Assembly: GCA_050944455.1 (NCBI GenBank)
Contig: JBMNRC010000035.1
Location: forward strand, 1-17,979
DNA: 17,979 nucleotides
Direction of reading: 5' to 3'
Source: Anthropogastromicrobium sp050944455
GTDB lineage: Bacteria; Bacillota; Clostridia; Lachnospirales; Lachnospiraceae
Part shown: one piece after another, positions 13,612-17,979 of the stretch
How the letters are laid out: each line of letters opens with the position of its first letter
Position numbering within the stretch: the stretch's first letter is position 1
Made by a program: the position numbers and the translations under genes
The notes under the pieces: generated by a model
Seen by the model: only the letters and a program-made list of their open reading frames with translations
The model's database searches: none
Told to the model about the DNA's origin: nothing

Positions 13612-14634
13612 ATGGCAGGTACAGCTGCAGAGATGAAGATAGCGAAAAAGTCCGGCATTTCCGGCAGATGGCTTTATCTGATTGCGCTGGTCGCGGTGCT
13701 GTTTGTCTGCTTCCTGGACGATTTCACCCCGAGCGGCAAAGTCATCCCGAATTACGTCAAATATATTCTCGTGGTCAGCATGATTTACGCGGTCGCGAGT
13801 CTCGGCATCAACTTCTATTCCGGCTATCAGGGCGACACTTCGCTGGGCCACGCGGTGTTCTTCGGAACCGGTGCCTATATCACAGCCTTCCTGACCACGC
13901 AGTTTGAGAATGTCAGCTTCTGGCTGTCCATCCTGGTCGGGATGGTGCTGTCGGCGGTGATCGCGCTTCCGATCGCGTGGGCGAGCAGCCGGGTAAAAGG
14001 CTCCTTCATGGTGGTCATCACGTACGGCTACTGTGAGATTTTCCGGTATCTGGCGACCAACTCCAGATCGCTCGGAGGCACCGCGGGTATGGCCGGCATT
14101 CCGACGCCCACGATTTTCGGCGTCAGCATCACCAAAATCTCCTGGCTCCCGTCCAACAAGGACGCCTACATTCTGATTCTGTTTGCCATCATCTGTTTTC
14201 TGGCCTTTTTCACGGACCGCGTGGTGAATTCCCGCGTGGGATACGCGCTGTCGGCGATCCGCGAGGATGAGATCGCGGCGTACGCGATGGGGATCAACGT
14301 GAAGAGCTACAAGCGGCTGGCCATTGTGACTTCCGCCGTGATCACTTCTGTGGCGGGCAGCTTTTACGCTGGCTTTGCCCATGTCGCCGACCCGAGCCTG
14401 TTCGGCGCGACGCTTTCCATCACGATCTTCACGATGCTGGTCATCGGAGGACGGAGGAGCATCGTCGGAGCGATTTTCGGCGCGTTCTTCGTCGTGATCT
14501 GCCCGGAGCTGCTGAGATATGTGCAGGACCTGATCGGGCTTCCGTTCGATCCGTGGTACATCCTGTACGGCGTGATGCTTGTTCTGGTTATGCGCTTCAA
14601 GCCGGAAGGACTGCTCGGAAAGAAGGATTCGTGA
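13612..14634 (+). CDS. Branched-chain amino-acid-type ABC transporter permease (LivM-like)
   Basis: A 340-residue membrane protein with a short basic N-terminus and 8-10 predicted membrane segments. Family hallmarks are ASLGINFYSGYQGDTSLGHA near the start, the GGTAGMAGIP loop, VVNSRVGYALSAIREDEIAA in the middle, and the ATPase-contact region VIGGRRSIVGAIFGAFFVVI near the end. The standard LivM glycine-rich segment reads GYQGDTSLGHAVF here. GAGGTAGC precedes the ATG. It pairs with the LivH-like permease. A 145-nt gap separates it from the first ATPase gene. Confidence 0.92.
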   Translation: MAGTAAEMKIAKKSGISGRWLYLIALVAVLFVCFLDDFTPSGKVIPNYVKYILVVSMIYAVASLGINFYSGYQGDTSLGHAVFFGTGAYITAFLTTQFENVSFWLSILVGMVLSAVIALPIAWASSRVKGSFMVVITYGYCEIFRYLATNSRSLGGTAGMAGIPTPTIFGVSITKISWLPSNKDAYILILFAIICFLAFFTDRVVNSRVGYALSAIREDEIAAYAMGINVKSYKRLAIVTSAVITSVAGSFYAGFAHVADPSLFGATLSITIFTMLVIGGRRSIVGAIFGAFFVVICPELLRYVQDLIGLPFDPWYILYGVMLVLVMRFKPEGLLGKKDS

Positions 14635-14779
14635 CGGGATCCGGAAAGCCGGCCGGTGGGGGATCTGCTTCCTGCCTGAACGGCAGGCGCAGTCCGATGT
14701 CTGACGATATGGCGTGAGCCGGCATGGCTTTCGGGGTGTCCGCACCCTGTCGTACTGTAGGAAAGGAGGAGCCTGAACC
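14635..14779 (+). other. Short untranslated gap with a hairpin
   Basis: CCTGCC (14671-14676) pairs with GGCAGG (14682-14687) around TGAAC. No gene is seen. An AAGGAGGAG ribosome binding site for the next gene is at the right end. Confidence 0.4.
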
Positions 14780-15565
14780 ATGAGTTATGTACTGCTCAGC
14801 ACACAGAACCTGACCAAGAGCTTCGGCGGAATCATGGCCAACAAGGGCATCAACTTTGAAATCCATCAGGGCGAGATTGTCGCGATCATCGGGCCCAACG
14901 GGTCAGGAAAAACGACTTTTTACAACCTTCTGACGGGAATCACCAGATCGACGGAGGGCACGATTACCTTCGACGGGCAGGATATCACCCGCATGAAGCC
15001 GCAGGAGATCACAAAGCTCGGCATCAGCCGCACTTTTCAGAATATCCGCCTTTTCCGCGGCCTGACGGTTGCGGAGAATATCGAGGTGGCGCGGCACTGC
15101 CGCACTTCCGTCAACATGTGGGACGCCCTGACGCATGACAAAAAGTACCGGGACGAAAAGGCCCACAATGAGGAGATCATTGAGTGGGCGATGGATTACG
15201 TCGGGCTCAGCGACAAGCGGGACTGGAAGGCGACCAGCCTGCCCTACGGCATGCAGCGCAGGCTGGAAATCGCGAGAGCCCTGGCGACGGAGCCGAGGCT
15301 GGTTCTTCTCGATGAGCCGGCAGCCGGGATGAACCCGAAAGAGAAGGACGAACTGATGGATATCATCCGCAAGCTGGCCAAAGACGGGTACTCCGTGATC
15401 CTGATCGAGCACGCCATGCGCGTCGTGATGAATATCGCCGACCGCATCGTGGTGTTCAACTACGGGGAAAAGATCGCGGACGGGCTTCCGGAGGAGATCC
15501 GCAACAACCCGACCGTCATCCAGGCATATCTCGGAAGGGAGGCTTCGACGGATGGAACTGCTTAA
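14780..15565 (+). CDS. ABC transporter ATP-binding protein (LivG-like)
   Basis: A 261-residue ATPase with Walker A at G38-PNGSGKT45, the Q-loop in SRTFQNIRLF, the LivG-type signature LPYGMQRRLEIARAL in place of LSGGQ, Walker B LVLLDEPAAGM, and the switch His in LIEHAM. The TFQNIRLFRGLTVAENI segment and the C-terminal GEKIADGLPEEIRNNPTVIQ are diagnostic for LivG. It powers import with the LivF-like partner. AAGGAGGAG sits upstream of the ATG. Its last 14 bases overlap the next gene. Confidence 0.94.
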   Translation: MSYVLLSTQNLTKSFGGIMANKGINFEIHQGEIVAIIGPNGSGKTTFYNLLTGITRSTEGTITFDGQDITRMKPQEITKLGISRTFQNIRLFRGLTVAENIEVARHCRTSVNMWDALTHDKKYRDEKAHNEEIIEWAMDYVGLSDKRDWKATSLPYGMQRRLEIARALATEPRLVLLDEPAAGMNPKEKDELMDIIRKLAKDGYSVILIEHAMRVVMNIADRIVVFNYGEKIADGLPEEIRNNPTVIQAYLGREASTDGTA

Positions 15566-16262
15566 GGTAGAAAATCTGAATGTGTATTACGGAAATATTC
15601 ACGCCCTCAAAGATATGAACCTGGTGGTGAACGAGGGGGAGATTGTCTCCCTGATCGGCGCCAACGGCGCCGGAAAGTCCACGCTGATGCAGGCGATCAT
15701 GCACCAGATCCCGGCGAAAACCGGAAAAGTGCTTCTGAACGGCCGGAACGTGCTGAACCAGAAGACGTACGCGATCGTCAAGGAAGGGATGACCCTGGTC
15801 CCGGAAGGCCGCCACGTATTCCCGCGCACTTCCGTGCAGGACAATCTGCTGCTGGGCGCCTACTACCGCAAAGACAGGGCGGGCATCCGGGAGGACCTGG
15901 ACAGGATTTACACGATGTTCCCCAGGCTGAAAGAGAGAAGAAGGCAGCTGGCCGGAACGCTCTCCGGCGGCGAACAGCAGATGCTGGCGACCGCGAGGGC
16001 GCTGATGAGCCGGCCGAAGATGCTGCTGATGGACGAGCCTTCCATGGGTCTGGCCCCGATCATCGTGGACCAGATTTTCGACACGATCGTGAAGATCAAC
16101 CAGGAAGGGACGACGATCCTGCTGGTGGAGCAGAATGCCAACAAAGCCCTGCGGGTCGCCAGCCGCGGATATGTGCTCGAAACCGGCGAAAAGACGCTGG
16201 AGGACGACGCCGACAAGCTGCTGGAGAATGAGCAGGTGAAGGCCGCCTATCTGGGAGCCTGA
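15552..16262 (+). CDS. ABC transporter ATP-binding protein (LivF-like)
   Basis: A 236-residue ATPase with Walker A at G36-ANGAGKS43, LVPEGRHVFPRTSVQDNLLLG after the Q-loop region (the LivF hallmark V-P-E-G-R), signature LSGGEQQMLATARAL, Walker B LLMDEPSMGLAP, and switch-region VEQNANKAL in which Gln replaces His, as is normal for LivF. It overlaps the LivG-like gene by 14 bp, which suggests coupled translation of the two ATPases. The DpaA-like gene follows after 23 nt, so it belongs to the same transcript. Confidence 0.94.
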   Translation: MELLKVENLNVYYGNIHALKDMNLVVNEGEIVSLIGANGAGKSTLMQAIMHQIPAKTGKVLLNGRNVLNQKTYAIVKEGMTLVPEGRHVFPRTSVQDNLLLGAYYRKDRAGIREDLDRIYTMFPRLKERRRQLAGTLSGGEQQMLATARALMSRPKMLLMDEPSMGLAPIIVDQIFDTIVKINQEGTTILLVEQNANKALRVASRGYVLETGEKTLEDDADKLLENEQVKAAYLGA

Positions 16263-16285
16263 CCTGCCGGACAGCTGGAGAAAAA

Positions 16286-17113
16286 ATGGGAAAAGGATTT
16301 GTTTTTGAGACGGACAGGAGAATCACCTGCGCAGCGGAAGAGCTGCTGCGGGAGGGAAACGAGGTCGTAAGGCTCACTGCCCCGGAAGACGCCGCGCTGC
16401 TGAGGAATCCCGGGGATGCGGATTTTGTGATCCTGCCGATCCGGGGAACCGCGGACGGGACGATACCGGTTCCGGGCGGCGTGATCCGGGCTGACGATTT
16501 CCTGCAGACACTCCCCGAAAAAACCGTGGTGATTTCGGGGATTTCAACGCCTTACGAGGAGTCCCTCCGCTGCCGGTATTTCAATTTTCAGAAAGATCCG
16601 GATTACGTCCGGAAAAATTCGCAGTACACAGCTGAGGGCGTTCTGCTTCTGCTGCTCTCGGAAACCCCTGCGAGCATCTTTTCCTACAGCTACGATCTTT
16701 TGGGCGACGGGAATACGGGAAGAGCGATCGCCCCGCTTCTCCGCAGGCTTGGCCTCTCTTTCCGCTGGATTACGGCGGAGGGCGGGGAAGGCAAAAAGCA
16801 GCTCTCCCTTTGGCAGAGGCATGTGCCGGCGGATGTGATCATCAATACGATCCCCGCCCCGGTGATTCTGGCCTCCCAGTTTGAAAACTTTGTTCCTGAC
16901 GGCAGCCGGGAAGACGGCGCGGAAGGGAAGATATACATTTTCGATATTTCGAGCGGCGGAAAAGGCATGGCGGACGAAGACAAACACCTGCCGTGCGTTG
17001 TCTACAAGAATACGCCGCCGCTCCCGGGGCTGGCGGCCCCGGCTTCGGCGGGACACCTGATGGTGGAGCTGCTCCGGAAACTGATGGCGGAAAACGGCAG
17101 CCGGCAGGACTGA
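16286..17113 (+). CDS. Dipicolinate synthase subunit A (DpaA/SpoVFA)-like dehydrogenase
   Basis: A 275-residue protein, slightly shorter than DpaA (about 290-300). It follows the DpaA pattern end to end: TDRRITCAAEELLREGNEV (cf. the GDRRQ opening), DADFVILPIRGTADG, PEKTVVISGISTPYEE, YTAEGVLLLLL, then a Rossmann motif G140-D-G-N-T-G145 and APLLRRLG, ADVIINTIPAPVIL, IFDISSGGKG, and LPGLAAPASAGHLM. DpaA oxidises a dihydrodipicolinate-type cyclic imine in spores together with the flavoprotein DpaB. No DpaB gene follows here; the gene instead sits 23 nt behind the LivF-like gene. A role on a related cyclic imino acid in catabolism is my inference. GGAG precedes the ATG at normal spacing. Its stop codon lies inside the first copy of a 72-bp tandem repeat. 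Confidence 0.72.
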   Translation: MGKGFVFETDRRITCAAEELLREGNEVVRLTAPEDAALLRNPGDADFVILPIRGTADGTIPVPGGVIRADDFLQTLPEKTVVISGISTPYEESLRCRYFNFQKDPDYVRKNSQYTAEGVLLLLLSETPASIFSYSYDLLGDGNTGRAIAPLLRRLGLSFRWITAEGGEGKKQLSLWQRHVPADVIINTIPAPVILASQFENFVPDGSREDGAEGKIYIFDISSGGKGMADEDKHLPCVVYKNTPPLPGLAAPASAGHLMVELLRKLMAENGSRQD

Positions 17114-17307
17114 TCAGAGAAACAGATGAGCTGACAGGCTGGCCGGAACAGAGAAAATGATGAGGTCACAGGCCGGCAGGACTGATCAGAGAAACAGATG
17201 AGCTGGCAGGCCGGACCGGAACAGAGAAAATGATGAGGTCACAGGCCTGCAGGACTGATCAGAGAAACAGATGAACTGACAGGCTGGCCGGAACAGAGAA
17301 ACGGATG
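17101..17307. repeat. 72-73 bp tandem repeat, about 2.8 copies, overlapping the end of the DpaA-like gene
   Basis: Copies start at 17101, 17173 and 17246 and share GACTGATCAGAGAAACAGAT, GCTG(A/G)CAGGC, GGAACAGAGAAAATGATGAG and GTCACAGG blocks with few differences. The third copy breaks off near 17307. The first copy includes the last codons and stop of the DpaA-like gene (CCGGCAGGACTGA). The repeats contain no uniform spacers, so this is not a CRISPR array. Confidence 0.85.
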
Positions 17308-17369
17308 ATATCCGGCGTGATTGCTGGTGAAAATAGTGCAGACAAATGAAAAGGAAGGAAAGGTGCGCA

Positions 17370-17979
17370 ATGATCAAAGGCGGATATACCTGCTACGGAC
17401 AGGATATTGGAATTATGATGCTGGATACTTCGTTTCCCCGGATGGTGGGAGATATCGGAAACGCGCTGACTTTCCCTTTCCCGGTGAGATACAAGATTGT
17501 CCGGAACGTGTTCCAGGGAACCAGCCTTCCGAGGGACGCGGACGAAGTGCTTCTGAACGCTTTCCGGGACGCGGCCAGGGAACTGGAGCAGGACGGATGC
17601 AGGGCGATCACCACTTCCTGCGGTTTTCTCGCGGGATTCCAGAAAGAGCTGGCGGAAGCGGTGCATATCCCGGTGTTCACATCGACGCTCGCTTTGGTTC
17701 CGATGATCTATCCGATGCTCGGCGGCAGGACGATCGCTGTTTTTACCGAAAAAAAGGAGTTCATGACCGAAAACCTGTTCAACAAGAACGGCTGGTCCTC
17801 GAAGAATATCCCGGTAGCCGTGTACGGAATGGACGAGAACTCCGCTTTCAACGACTTGGTTATCCGCAATAGCAGCGAAGGCGATCTGGACCGCATCCGC
17901 GAAGAAGTCGAGCAGATGGCCCTGCGCTTCCGCGAGACGGAAAAGAACTGCGGGGCGATTGTCCTGGAGTGCCAGAATC
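17370..17979 (+). CDS. Aspartate/glutamate racemase-superfamily protein, paralogue 2 (runs off the window)
   Basis: The reading frame stays open from the ATG at 17370 to the window end (203 full codons). It begins MIKGGYTCYGQDIGIMMLDT, then SFPRMVGDIGNALTFPFPV, closely matching the racemase-like protein at 10443. Both candidate catalytic cysteines are retained: C84 in TTSCGFLAGF, at the same residue number as in the paralogue, and C201 in IVLECQN. A GGAAAGG ribosome binding site precedes the ATG. Only the last ~40 residues are missing. Its presence on the far side of the importer suggests two related but distinct substrates or steps. Confidence 0.82.
   Translation, partial: MIKGGYTCYGQDIGIMMLDTSFPRMVGDIGNALTFPFPVRYKIVRNVFQGTSLPRDADEVLLNAFRDAARELEQDGCRAITTSCGFLAGFQKELAEAVHIPVFTSTLALVPMIYPMLGGRTIAVFTEKKEFMTENLFNKNGWSSKNIPVAVYGMDENSAFNDLVIRNSSEGDLDRIREEVEQMALRFRETEKNCGAIVLECQN

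Noticed and set aside
13240..14781. A 513-codon minus-strand open frame across the two permease genes
   Set aside because: It is antisense to clearly conserved LivH/LivM proteins. Its composition (Arg, His, Asp-rich, no domains) is that of a frame shadow in GC-rich DNA.
11195..16262. Calling the importer leucine/isoleucine/valine specific
   Set aside because: LivJ-type systems also carry amides, urea and aromatic acids, and the catabolic neighbours argue for another ligand, so only family-level names are given.
17101..17307. CRISPR array
   Set aside because: The 72-bp units are contiguous without variable spacers, the first lies partly in a gene, and no cas genes are nearby.

Overview
The window looks like chromosomal DNA of a GC-rich member of the Bacillota, most likely class Clostridia and Lachnospiraceae-like. 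This rests on strong AGGAGG-type ribosome binding sites, a PucR-family regulator, a cytidylate kinase-like protein, a DpaA (dipicolinate synthase A) relative, an anaerobe-type iron-sulfur amine dehydrogenase, and a small DUF4315-like protein typical of Firmicute conjugative elements. The assignment is inferred from gene content only. No rRNA, tRNA, CRISPR array or intact insertion sequence was seen.

Left part (1-4275). A short stretch of lower GC at 1-540 carries the end of a mobile-element region on the minus strand: a small coiled-coil protein and the tail of a gene upstream of it. Next come a GNAT acetyltransferase, a degenerate tandem repeat, and a 500-residue protein with a C-terminal Vsr/PD-(D/E)XK-like nuclease domain. 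The 3' end of that gene overlaps the 3' end of a convergent PucR-family regulator gene by 74 bp. The 3852-4275 gap is full of GC-rich hairpins.

Middle (4276-6730). A cytidylate kinase-like gene (minus) and a D-2-hydroxyacid dehydrogenase gene (plus) diverge across a repeat-rich region of about 500 bp. A perfect TGGAC-N5-GTCCA palindrome lies in this region and a second copy lies after the dehydrogenase gene. Each is centred 62 bp from a candidate -10 element. A strong intrinsic terminator follows the dehydrogenase gene.

Right part (6731-17979) is one long co-directional cluster. A three-gene FAD/Fe-S amine (amino-acid) dehydrogenase of the HcnABC/opine oxidase/D-hydroxyproline dehydrogenase/sarcosine oxidase type is followed by a 302-nt hairpin-rich untranslated gap. 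Then come an Asp/Glu racemase-superfamily enzyme, a complete LivJHMGF-type ABC importer, a DpaA-like dehydrogenase, a 72-bp tandem repeat, and a second racemase-superfamily paralogue that runs off the window.

Read together, the right part suggests uptake of an amino acid or amino-acid derivative by the Liv-type importer, stereochemical or carbon-acid chemistry by the two-cysteine racemase-like enzymes, oxidation of the C-N bond by the FAD/Fe-S complex (giving an imine or keto acid), and handling of a cyclic imine by the DpaA-like protein. The D-2-hydroxyacid dehydrogenase could reduce the resulting keto acid. The substrate cannot be read from sequence. The combination, and above all a DpaA-like enzyme without DpaB inside a transporter operon, is the most interesting content of the window.
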